Shown here one piece after another: positions 23,823-33,289 of a DNA stretch of 64,000 nucleotides. Below the pieces are notes generated by a model, which saw nothing but the letters and a program-made list of their open reading frames with translations, did not search any database and had not been told where the DNA came from. The position numbers and the translations under genes are program-made. Location of the stretch: the NCBI RefSeq assembly GCF_027943255.1, contig NC_072894.1, positions 79,151,601 through 79,215,600 of the forward strand. Direction: 5' to 3'. The first letter of the stretch is position 1. Every line of letters starts with the position of its first letter. The stretch comes from Anastrepha obliqua (Eukaryota > Arthropoda > Insecta > Diptera > Tephritidae).

Positions 23823-24122
23823 ATCTCACATGTCTCACACTGCACTCGTTCTTCGTGACTATTTCGCCAAAAATTCCACGCATATCGTTCCGCAACTACC
23901 GTATTCGCCTGATTTGGCTCCGTGTGACTTCTGGCTATTCCCAAAACTCAAGACACCACTACCGGAAATGGACTATTTGGCATGTTTCGGGGATTGGAAA
24001 ACTCGTTGGCATAAGTGTATTTCATCGAGAGGGCATTATTTTGAAGGGGATGAAATTGATTTACAAGAATAAATGACGATTTTTCATTTTACAACCAAAT
24101 TCACCTTACTTTTTGCCCACAG
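23823..24122 (+). mobile_element. Mariner 3' fragment (C-terminal third)
   Basis: Open frame 23812-24072 encodes SHTALVLRDYFAKNSTHIVP, then LPYSPDLAPCDFWLFPKLK with the third catalytic Asp (CDF), and a C-terminus ending HYFEGDEIDLQE. The second Asp lies upstream of the fragment and is missing. The 3' terminal repeat CACCTTACTTTTTGCCCACA ends near 24122. The last 120 bp recur at 24736-24851. The 5' part is missing. Confidence 0.8.
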
Positions 24123-24276
24123 GTAAAAAGAGAAAATATTAATCCTGGCAATCCCAATAAGGATAATGGAAAATTTTTATCAAATTATTGCACTGTCATC
24201 GGTCCTTGATAGGTGTGCAAAATTTCAAGTCGATCAGATGTTTAGAAGCCAGTGAAAATTAAGCTCAAAGATTCCG

Positions 24277-24279
<3 letters not shown>

Positions 24280-24307
<28 letters not shown>

Positions 24308-24317
24308 CATACATACA
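24280..24317. repeat. (TACA)n microsatellite
   Basis: About nine copies of TACA/CATA inside repeat block A. The matching block at 23740 has only two, so length differs between copies. Confidence 0.95.
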
Positions 24318-24671
24318 ACCCGTCCTAATAAAAGTGTGTTAAAAAGATGAGAGGTGTCGATTTGGCCATATCTGTCCGTCAGTCCATCTGTCTGTGCGCA
24401 TGAAAACTGAAGCAAAGATCAATCTATTTAAATGAAACTTGGTACAGGTATTACTCTTTGTTCAAGATAGTTTGGTGTTGAAAATGAGCAAAATCGGCCA
24501 ATAATCACGCTTGCTTCCCGAAACTACCGTTAGTTTCCAAAAAAGAAAAAATTTCAATTATTTAATATGAATAAAGTAAAATTACTCACATCTGGTACAA
24601 AAGAAAATACATACGACACAAGTAAAAATTTTTAAAATGGGCGATGGCAGACCCACATCCACTTTTATATA

Positions 24672-24851
24672 TTGTGGGCAAAAAGTAAGGTGAATTTATT
24701 TGTCAAACTTCGCGGGATTAAAATTTCGCTCTAGTTGGCATAAGTGTATTCCATCGAGAGGGGATTACTTTGAAGGGAATGAAATTGATTTACAAGAATA
24801 AATAAAGATTTTTCATTTTACAACCAAATTCACCTTACTTTTTGTCCACAG
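24672..24851 (+). mobile_element. 180-bp TIR derivative (MITE-like) of the preceding mariner
   Basis: The left end TTGTGGGCAAAAAGTAAGG and the reverse-complemented right end CTGTGGACAAAAAGTAAGG are matching TIRs. TA lies on both sides (24670-24671 and 24852-24853). The 3' half is nearly identical to the mariner fragment at 24003-24122 (CCATCGAGAGGGGATTAC, TGATTTACAAGAATAAAT). The core is deleted, leaving about 60 bp of 5' sequence. It is the only place in the window where the 5' end of this family is seen. Confidence 0.88.
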
Positions 24852-24856
24852 TAGTA

Positions 24857-26357
24857 CAGTGTTGGACAAAACATATTGAACTCATTCATACTTCGTTGTA
24901 ATTATATTTTCCTAACGTGAAATGTCATTTCAAATATAAATTAAATACCTAGAAATTAAGACGAACTATTTATTTCTTGAATGCATAAAAAAACTTGACA
25001 AATATTGTAGTTTACTTCATAAAATTATATGCGTAAAAAACAAAACATATGCGATATTCAGAGCTAGAAAACATATTGGAATAACAATAGTTAACTAATA
25101 TTTTATAGCATAAGCATTATTTTTTATAACTTCACTACATCTTTTTGGAGTGGAATATCCAACCAGGCTTGTTTGGCAGCTTCAAATAGCTTCTTATTGT
25201 CCTCATTTACTCCTTGCCTATCTATCCTCCTATTGAGTATTTTCCAAAGGCTCTCAATTGGATTGTGGTCCGGAGATCGTGCTGGCCACTCGAGCACATT
25301 GATTTTTTTCGATGCGATCCAATTGCTACCAACTTCGAGGTGTGCTTTGGGTTGTTATCTTGTTGGAACGACCACGAAAGTGGCATATTCCACTCAGCAT
25401 GCGGAAGCATCACGCTCTCTGGTATATTTTGGTATACAAACCTATAAATAATTCCATCTATTAAATGAAGAGGTCCAACACCAAGCCCAGAAAAACAACC
25501 CCACACCAGAATACCACCTCCGCCATGCTTAACCGTACCTTTGCAGTATCGAGGATCTAAATGTTTATTTTTTGGCCGGCGAACTCTTCTCATTCCGTCT
25601 GAGTATTTCAAGTAGAATTTTGATTCATCAGAAAAAAGTATAGTTCTCCATCGTTTCACTGACCAGTTAATGTGCTCCTGAGCGAATTTCAAGCGCTTTA
25701 GCCGATTTTTTGTGGAAATAAATGGCTTTTTTGCTGCTCTATAACTGTTCAGTCCACCTGCACATGCTCTGCGTTGTACAGTTCGGCTGCTAACCTTTAA
25801 GTTCAGCTCTTTAACTATACTTCCTGCCGACTTCTCTGGATCTTTCTTCAATTCTATCAATATTTTCGAGTCTTCGTGCTGTGTAGTACCTTTGGGTCGT
25901 CCTCCACGGCAAAGAGTTTCAACATTTCCAGGTTCTCGGAATTTTTTTATAATAAAACTGTTGATTTTTTCATTACGAACTTTTGACAAATATCCTTTCG
26001 CGATAAACCGTGCTTGTAGTCGTTTATAATTAGTTTTTTCAATTGAACTAAATGTTTTTTTCCCCGCCATTAGCACGTTTTTTTAATAAAAGTACAGAAT
26101 TCTAGAATTTTCAATAGGAAACTACTATTGATTCTTATTTCAACGCTCACATTGTATGTACATATATCTTTACCTTTTTCCGCATATAATGTAATACAGT
26201 CTTATCTTAGAAAATATTTTTCATGTTTTCATATAACAACTGGTAGCTTTTCATTTCTGTGATATTATAGTTTTTCTTATTTAAAATAATATTTGCAAGA
26301 GTAAAAAGAAATGGCTTCATTTATAGGTATCAGTCCAATATGTTTTGTCCGACACTG
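24857..26357 (-). mobile_element. Complete-ended Tc1-like element
   Basis: The ends CAGTGTTGGACAAAACATAT (24857) and, reverse-complemented, CAGTGTCGGACAAAACATAT (26357) are nearly identical over at least 25 bp. TA is at 24855-24856 and 26358-26359. The length of 1,501 bp fits Tc1-like elements. It sits only 5 bp from the MITE to its left. Of the elements in the window it is the best preserved whole copy. Confidence 0.93.
25124..26076 (-). pseudogene. Tc1-like DD34E transposase with one frameshift
   Basis: Minus strand from ATG 26076 (a second Met, at MAGKK, lies 6 bp inside). A 284-codon open frame covers the paired-like N-terminal helix-turn-helix, GRPKGTT, SSRTVQRRACAGGL, the first Asp in ILFSDESKFYL (about 25630), GGGGILVWGCFSGLG and the second Asp in SFQQDNNPKHTSK (about 25360). 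A single-base shift near 25326 moves the frame. In the other frame WPARSPDHNPIESLWKILN carries the Glu, 34 residues after the second Asp, as in DD34E Tc1 elements. It ends QKDVVKL at 25124. All catalytic residues are present, so inactivation looks recent. Confidence 0.93.
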
Positions 26358-26627
26358 TAAATGCTGGTAGCGCAATAGCGATATAATAAAATTCCCCAAA
26401 CTTCGTACACAAATTGCTATTTACCTCATTTAGATCCCACATAAACATTTTCATATCCAGAAACTAAATTTCTGTTCGTCCGTTTGATGTTGCAAGCTAT
26501 AACTCTCATTGTCTATAAGTTTATATGATTTCAAAAATTCGAAAACTGTTTGCCCAAATGGAATTTTACTAAAATTCGAACTGTTCGAACCTAATTTATC
26601 ACTCCCTTACTTCTTTTATATAATACA

Positions 26628-29435
26628 CTAGCAAACCCCGCCCCCTTCGCTGGGCACACTAAAATAGAATAGATATGGTTTAGAACAGAAAATATATGGT
26701 TTTCATATTATTTATTTCTTTATTCTTTATTCAATCGCTTTGGCATAAACAATATTTTTTGTTTTTCTATTTGTTTTTGAGTAAATATAAAATACAAATT
26801 GAAAATCAGGAAAAAAGAAGATTGTTTTTAAATTTCAAATCAACGCAAATGAATAACTAAGAAACAACCGTCTTTTTCCTGATCATCCATGAATTTTTCG
26901 TTTCAATTTATATGTTTTATTAAGCATTGGAGCTTTTTTAACCATTATCCATTTATATTTTTCAAAAAAAAAAAAAACGAAAAAAGTTGTTTTTTCCACG
27001 AACACATAATTTCATTCGGATTTCACATTAAATTCTCAAATTTCGTAAGAAATTATTCACTGTTCCAAAATCCACTCCAAAAAAATTCACAAACAATTTT
27101 TACATGTTGCACTTACGCTTTTTCCTTATGGCATCCAAATCAGAAAGAAATATTGACACATTGTAACTCACACTGTCAATTTGACAGTTCAGTTCCGCCC
27201 CAAGCGTTAAAAAAGTAAGCGACATTATGGCTGGCTCAAAAGAACGCTGTACCCGTTGCCAGTGCTCCGAATTACAACCAAACTTTACGAAACCCATTTT
27301 CAATACTTACTTAACAATGTGCGTAAGTTTGGTTTAATTCGGTGCAAAGACACGGTGGGTCCACGTTTTGGCATATATTTCGAGACCCTAGTCATCAATA
27401 GGTATGAAAATTACCCCGTATTAAAGCACTTATCAACAGCTTTCATTTGATACCCATATTGTACATACACATCCGAAGGTTACCCGGGTCCACGTTTTGA
27501 CCTATATCTCGAGACCCTATCTACCAATAGGTATCCATACTATACGGAAACCATCTTCAATACCTACTTAACAATGTGTGTAAGTTTGGTTTAATTCGGT
27601 GCAAAGTCACGGCGGGTCCACGTTTTGGCATATATTTCGAGACCCTAGTCATCAATAGGTATGAAAATTATCCCGTATTAAAGCACTTATCAACAGCTTT
27701 CATTTGATATCCATATTGTACAAACACATTCTAGGGTCCACGTTTTGGTCTCTATCTCGAGACCCTAGTCACGGAGCGGATGGAAATACTCTGAACTAAA
27801 GCATTCACCAACAGCTTCCATTTGATACCCATATTGTACATACACATCCGAAGGTTACCCGGGTCCACGTTTTGACCTATATCGCGAGACCCTATCTACC
27901 AATAGGTATCCATACTATACGGAAACCATCTTCAATACCTCCTTAACAATGTGTGTAAGTTTGGTTTAATTCGGTGCAAAGACACGGCGGGTCCACGTTT
28001 TGGCATATATTTCCAGACCCTAGTCATCAATAGGTATGAAAATTACCCCGTATTAAAGCACTTATCAACAGCTTTCATTTGATACCCATATTGTACATAC
28101 ACATCCGAAGGTTACCCGGGTCCACGTTTTGACCTATATCGCGAGACCCTATCTACCAATAGGTATCCATACTATACGGAAACCATCTTCAATACCTCCT
28201 TAACAATGTGTGTAAGTTTGGTTTAATTCGGTGCAAAGACACGGCGGGTCCACGTTTTGGCATATATTTCCAGACCCTAGTCATCAATAGGTATGAAAAT
28301 TACCCCGTATTAAAGCACTTATCAACAGCTTTCATTTGATACCCATATTGTACATACACATCCGAAGGTTACCCGGGTCCACGTTTTGACCTATATCTCG
28401 AGACCCTATCTACCAATAGGTATCCATACTATACGGAAACCATCTTCAATACCTACTTAACAATGTGTGTAAGTTTGGTTTAATTCGGTGCAAAGTCACG
28501 GCGGGTCCACGTTTTGGCATATATTTCGAGACCCTAGTCATCAATAGGTATGAAAATTATCCCGTATTAAAGCACTTATCAACAGCTTTCATTTGATATC
28601 CATATTGTACAAACACATTCTAGGGTCCACGTTTTGGTCTCTATCTCGAGACCCTAGTCACGGAGCGGATGGAAATACTCTGAACTAAAGCATTCACCAA
28701 CAGCTTCCATTTGATACCCATATTGTACATACACATCCGAAGGTTACCCGGGTCCACGTTTTGACCTATATCGCGAGACCCTATCTACCAATAGGTATCC
28801 ATACTATACGGAAACCATCTTCAATACCTCCTTAACAATGTGTGTAAGTTTGGTTTAATTCGGTGCAAAGACACGGCGGGTCCACGTTTTGGCATATATT
28901 TCCAGACCCTAGTCATCAATAGGTATGAAAATTACCCCGTATTAAAGCACTTATCAACAGCTTTCATTTGATACCCATATTGTACATACACAACCAAAGG
29001 TTACCCGGGTCCACGTTTTGACCTATATCTCGAGACCCCAGTCACGGAGCGGCATGAAAAATACTCTGTACTAAAGCATTCACCAACAGCTTCAATTTGA
29101 TATCCATATTGTACAAACACATTCTAGGGTCCACGTTTTGGTCTCTATCTCGAGACCCTAGTCACGGAGCGGCATGAAAGATACTCTGGACTAAAGCATT
29201 CACCAACAGCTTCCATTTGATACCCATATTGTACATACACATCCGAAGGTTACCCGGGTCCACGTTTTGACCTATATCTCGAGCCCTATTTCCAAAATAA
29301 AATATGATCCATGTTACTCGTGGATGATGTAGCTTTCGAATGGTGAAAGAATTTTTAAAATCGGTCCAGTAGTTTTTGAGCCTATTCGTAACAAACAAAC
29401 AAACAAAGTTTTCCTCTTTATAATATTAGTATAGA
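26628..29435 (-). mobile_element. Non-autonomous Helitron with internal tandem array
   Basis: On the minus strand the 5' end (29435) reads TCTATACTAATATTATAAAG and the 3' end (26628) reads GGGGGCGGGGTTTGCTAG. This gives the 5'-TC and CTRR-3' ends of Helitrons. A short GCCC/GGGC hairpin lies about 8 bases before CTAG. The insertion lies between A and T (the base before TC is A and the base after CTAG is T), as expected. There are no terminal inverted repeats and no target duplication. No Rep or helicase frame was found. The 5' region also has TTTGTTTGTTTGTTTG and TACTGGACCGATTTTAAAAA. About 2 kb of the interior is a tandem array. Confidence 0.8.
27290..29285. repeat. Tandem array, about 16 units of about 127 bp, inside the Helitron
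   Basis: GGGTCCACGTTTTG recurs at about 27357, 27487, 27615, 27735, 27860, 27989, 28119, 28248, 28378, 28506, 28625, 28750, 28878, 29008, 29128 and 29258. Units alternate between two main types: one with TCATCAATAGGTATGAAAAT and CCCGTATTAAAGCACTTATC, the other with CTACCAATAGGTATCCATAC and GGTGCAAAG. A third type has CACGGAGCGG. A block starting near 27480 recurs near 28372 almost unchanged, giving a higher-order period of about 892 bp. No coding frame runs through it. Confidence 0.95.
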
Positions 29436-30260
29436 TTAGAAGTGACAAATGCAATTGAATAAACCCATATGGAAAAAATGTCAGACATATAAACACACAC
29501 ATACACAAAATTGCTTACGTTAAACCCCATAGAGGCAGCGCCATTTACGCATGCAGCGATAATGCGTTGAGAATAGGGAGGATAAGTGGGGAAGTATGTT
29601 TGTATGTATGTATGTTTGTATCTGTGTATGGATGTAATCATAACGAAAAAGTGGGCCGCACTACACATTCACCCACGTAGCAATCCCACCCTGTAACGTC
29701 ACCAAGCAAATCATCGGCAAAAATAAAAAAAGGAATGGCCTGCATTTGATAGTACTTGGCGAAGTGTGAAATACATAAAATTTGATTTTTAAAAGTATTA
29801 CAAGCAAATAATTTGATAAAGAAGGGGCATTTGAAAACACGCTGAGTTGTAGGGACTCAAATCTGCATTACATACGGGGAGCGGCTGATAATACTGCGAC
29901 ATGAGGTATGTACTTAGCGATGACTCAGCTTCTCTTTGCTGATAACAATAATTGCGGGTCTCTTTGTTAGTGTAAATTACAGCCATTTATTTTATGCAAA
30001 TCTGTTAAAAATTTAGTTTTTTCAAATCCAAAAATAAACAGCAAACTTTTTTCCTAATTTTTGAGAGACCAAAAACATAACCCGAGCTTTGAAAAATATA
30101 CAAATTCTAGTGATTTGAGAGGACATATATATTTTTTTTTTCTAATATTGAAAAAACACTTGCTTTCTTATTATTATGTAGATTTTTTTATAAACAACGA
30201 AATACAAATTTTTAGTTCAGTTAAAAAAGAAGTTTAAATTGTTTTTCTATGATTATTTAT
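29436..30260. other. No gene seen; TGTATGTA-type microsatellite near 29595-29620
   Basis: Non-coding AT-rich DNA. Short minus-strand frames at 29314-29668 have no motif. Confidence 0.45.
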
Positions 30261-30261
30261 A

Positions 30262-30475
30262 AGGTGACCACAGGGTGGAGAGAATTCGGAAGGTGTGCCC
30301 AACATCAGACCGTTAATCTATTACTTCGTTGCCGTCTGAACAATGACTGATTCTACGAGAATAAGAATTCTTATGAAACGAGCGAGCACATCTCTGCTGC
30401 TGAATCTCCTATGACGTGGCAGCCAGAGCTTGTAATCTATGATATCATCCATGAGGTGAACAGATAGAAATGATA
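30262..30475. repeat. Dispersed repeat shared with 40390-40560
   Basis: CGTTGCCGTCTGAAC, GACTGATT, ACGTGGCAGCC, TTGTAATCTAT and AGGTGAACA occur here in the same order as CGTTGCCGTTTGAAC, GACTGATT, CCTGGCAGCC, GGTAATCTAT and CAGGTGAA near 40410-40560. No coding signature or termini were defined. Confidence 0.45.
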
Positions 30476-30479
30476 GTTT

Positions 30480-30960
30480 TTCCTTTTGTTATGTATATTT
30501 CAACAGCTAAAAGTTAATAATGCTTTATTAATAATGTTTTATTTAAAATATCATCGGAATTTCAGATGAGTTATTAACCCGGAAAATTCACAAGTGTTCA
30601 ATCAAGCATCAAGATTAACTATTTGGGGTAGTTTATGACATAGGCTGTACCATCGGACCTTAATTCCTCCAAAGTGTAAAAGGAGACATTTTTGCCGTCA
30701 GTGATCGTCGCTATATACATATAGTGATATTAGCTGTCTTTGCTCAGAGTTCGAAAATATCGATATATCCGATTTGTGATTCCAAAGGGACGACACTACA
30801 TGCCGTAGCAACGCTGGAAGTTGTCAAGAAGAAATTATACGACGGGGTCACTCACGATAATCGTTCATCTCTTGGTGACCATGATCATGCGAGCTTTGGC
30901 GCTAAGTCAGTTCCTTAGACCGCATTAATACGCTAACTTCTTTAGACGAGCTAGAGAGCT
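30480..30960. other. No gene seen
   Basis: Non-coding. The frame at 30724-30918 encodes a protein with no recognisable motif. Confidence 0.4.
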
Positions 30961-30961
30961 T

Positions 30962-31027
30962 GTCTCGTCATCACTGGCACTCGGTTCAATTTTTAAAGAA
31001 TGAACCGACTGCCAGTGATGACGAGAC
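30962..31027. other. Near-perfect 27-bp hairpin with a 12-base loop
   Basis: The arm GTCTCGTCATCACTGGCA...TCGGTTCA at 30962-30988 pairs with 31001-31027 at 26 of 27 positions. The only mismatch is at arm position 19. The loop is ATTTTTAAAGAA. The pairing stops abruptly on both outer sides. The size is in the range of a small pre-microRNA or of a palindrome left by transposition or inverted duplication; the sequence cannot tell which. Confidence 0.9.
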
Positions 31028-31373
31028 TGCCTTCTGAATGTCATAGTAAATGTAGGTTAGGTTATGTAGTGCTGGCTGATCGGTAAAAAGATCTTACTTA
31101 GACCCCTAGGCTCCATTGTGTTACCAGTGCTATGTATCTGGAGTCGAATATATCATTTTATAATATTCGTAATGCATGCCTTCGCGAATTTCAGACTTTT
31201 GTCAGCAATATCGTTGAAGGATAAAAATATGTTGATCCTAGGCACAATTGTCGAGTTCTACTCTCTGGCAGTGGCAAAGTAGGTGTTCCAAAGTACCTCT
31301 CGCATTCGCTTCCTTGCATGGGCGACACGCATCGCTCTGGACTAATCCCATTTGGACTGGACTAATCCCATTT

Positions 31374-32010
31374 CGAGGTTGTAAAAGACTTCGTCTATTT
31401 AGGAACCAGCATTAACACCGATAACAATGTCAGCCTTGAAATCCAACGTAGAATCTCTCTTGCCAACAAGTGCTACTTTGGACTAAGTAGGCAATTGAGT
31501 AGTAAAGTCCTCTCTCGACGAACAAAACTAACACTCTACAAGACTCTCATCATGCCCGTCCTAACGTATGGCGCAGAAGCTTGGACGATGACAACATCCG
31601 ATGAAGCGACGCTTGGAGTGTTCGAGAGAAAGATTCTGCGTAAGATTTTTGGACCTTTGCACGTTGGCAACGGCGAATATCGCAGACGATGGAACGATGA
31701 GCTGTATGAGCTTTACAACGACATAGACATAGCGCAGCGAATAAAGGTCCAGCGGCTACGTTGGCTGGGTCATGTCGTCCGAATGGATACAAACGCTCCG
31801 GCTTTGAAAGTATTCGATGCGGTACCAGCTGGTGGTAGCAGAGGAAGAGGGCGGCCTCCACTGCGTTGGAAAGATCAGGTGGAGAAGGACTTGGCTTCAC
31901 TTGGTGTGTCCAACTGGCGCCGGTTAGCACGAGAAAGAAACGACAGGCGCGCTTTGTTAAACTCGGCCAAAATCGCGTAAGCGGTTATAGCGCCAATTAA
32001 GAAGAAGAAG
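31374..32010 (+). mobile_element. 5'-truncated RTE-like LINE with a 10-bp target-site duplication
   Basis: The open frame starts with VVKDFVYLGTSINTDNN and continues through ISLANKCYFGLSRQL, LTLYKTLIMPVLTYGAEAW, RLRWLGHVVRM, RGRGRPPLRWKDQVEKDL and NWRRLARERNDRRALLNSAK. It stops at 31980. This is the C-terminal region of an RTE-type reverse transcriptase ORF. It ends GCGCCAATTA followed by (AAG)n. AATCCCATTT flanks both sides (31364-31373 and 32011-32020). The frame is open to the truncation point, so the insertion is young. Only the last third is present. Confidence 0.92.
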
Positions 32011-32214
32011 AATCCCATTTTGATGTGTGATGAGATAGTGTCCCGTCAGTACTCCAACCAATATTTTGCAATCTTTCTTAGAGAGTAATAAAAGTGTGCA
32101 GTTTTGGTATTCAGTGTGCTTGGCATAATTTTGGCAGTTTTGTACAAGGTTAAGTTTTCCCATATCGACTGCGTTCCTCATGTAGTTCCATTTTCAGAAC
32201 AGAGAGTAATGGGT

Positions 32215-32340
32215 ATGTGTTGTTGTTGTAGCAGCATAAACAATTCCCATACTTAAATAAGGGGAATGCTGCTGGAGTGAAAGTCCTTGGCCGGATATAA
32301 ATCCGGGTCGTTTCGGTAACGTATCCTCTGATGTGCTCAA
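32215..32340 (+). repeat. Dispersed short repeat, TTGTTGTAGCAGCATAAAC type, copy 2
   Basis: TGTTGTTGTTGTAGCAGCAT, GGGGAATGCTGCTGGAGTG, AGTCCTTGGCCGGATATAAA and CCGGGTCGTTTCGGTAACG are in the same order as at 3119-3240. It lies inside the minus-strand LINE. Internal inverted words (GGCCGGATATAAATCCGG) could fold. Confidence 0.7.
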
Positions 32341-32530
32341 TCTCGGCAAGCGAATACCTGCCTTACCGCTCTCTCATTTCGTTCTGTTCTTTTGTGTCCT
32401 GGTATCGAGGTAAATAGTGACCTGTCTATTTCCGCCGGGTTCATCTGTTTTGGATTTGCATTGCTGAGCGCATTCCGAATCGGCGCAAGAAGCCATAATT
32501 GCTTTAATAGCCGTTGGACTATCAATGAAA

Positions 32531-33280
32531 ATGTTTGTGTATCAAAAAAAAGCCCGAATCAATCACTGTTCTTAATTTTGCCATTCAAATTTATTTTGCT
32601 TTCCTCTTTAGCCTTTTACTCTTCACAAATACACTTCTGATCTAACAGATCTTTTGTATTGTATATTCAAATCTCTAACGCTCCCTACTCGAAACACCTT
32701 CAGACTCCTGAAGTCTAAGAGGCCCTTGGTCCAAGTTAATAGAGTTGTTACTACTGAGAGGATATTTAAAAAGCCTTCATTGTTAAGTCTCAAAAACCCC
32801 CCATACTACTTAAATTACCTCGCTCATTTATTGGCCTCATAGACGTAGCCCTGCTAAGAAATACAAAATAATCTCAGTTACAGTGAAACGTCTTCCAAAC
32901 TTGTTCTTGTCAGCTCATCGGCGATCATCTTCTCATCCTGCAATCCCGCTGGGTTACCAACATAGCATTGGAGTGGAATTATGGATGGCTAGAATTTTTT
33001 GCAAGCACTCAGGTAATATTTTCCATTGCACTTAAGACCTAGATACAGATTTAAAGCATAGGGAGAAGTAGGTGGGTGTAAGCATTAATTACTCCTCTGC
33101 AAATTTCCCAGATTTTCTTACGATTACTAGCAGTTTGCCGAAGGAAAGAGTACACATATTCGCAGGTTACTTATATTCGATTTTTTTGTGGCGATATGTT
33201 GGTACTCATGTCTCTCAGTTAAGCCGACGAGTTCGGCCATTTTGAATGTTCAGTTAATTGCTCGTCTTCGATTTTTACCT
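32531..33280 (-). pseudogene. Further RNase H LINE fragment near 32870-32970; rest unassigned
   Basis: On the minus strand, HVGNPAGLQDEKMIADELTR (about 32890-32965) matches the last part of a LINE RNase H domain (usual form HVGIPGNEKADELAR). It lies upstream of the RNase H piece at 32.4-32.5 kb, so the order is wrong for one element. It is probably a separate older copy or a rearrangement. The remainder of the span shows nothing recognisable. Confidence 0.5.
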
Positions 33281-33289
33281 ATTCAAAAA

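Larger units (their letters stand above)
23677..24340. repeat. Two dispersed-repeat blocks flanking a mariner fragment
   Basis: Block A (TCGATCAGAT...TTTAGAAGCCAGTGAAAATT...GATTCCGTTACA...AATAAAAGTGTGTTAAAAA) lies at 23677-23775 and again at 24227-24340. Block B (ATATTAATCCTGGCAATCC, AATAAGGATAATGGAAAATT) lies at 23780-23822 and 24134-24178. The order is A-B, mariner fragment, B-A, all in the same orientation, as expected if a tandem B-A repeat unit exists and the mariner piece interrupts it. Confidence 0.7.
31060..32530 (-). pseudogene. Decayed LINE with RNase H (minus strand), split by two insertions
   Basis: In minus-strand order: an RNase H remnant with DSPTAIKAIMASC (about 32515) and IPGHKRTERNERAV (about 32395), then the dispersed repeat at 32215-32340. 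Next comes a segment ending GVLTGHYLI and KMGL (32030-32060), then the RTE insertion at 31374-32010. After it come CRPCKEANARGTLEHLLCHC (31270-31350), the Cys motif of I/LOA/R1-type LINEs, and a 3' tail to about 31060. The order fits a single element; frames are broken throughout. Confidence 0.72.

Noticed and set aside
27290..29285. CRISPR-like array
   Set aside because: Units are about 127 bp with no repeat/spacer structure, in a eukaryotic transposon.
30724..30918. 64-codon frame beside the hairpin
   Set aside because: No recognisable domain, and no sign of a promoter, splice sites or a conserved start.
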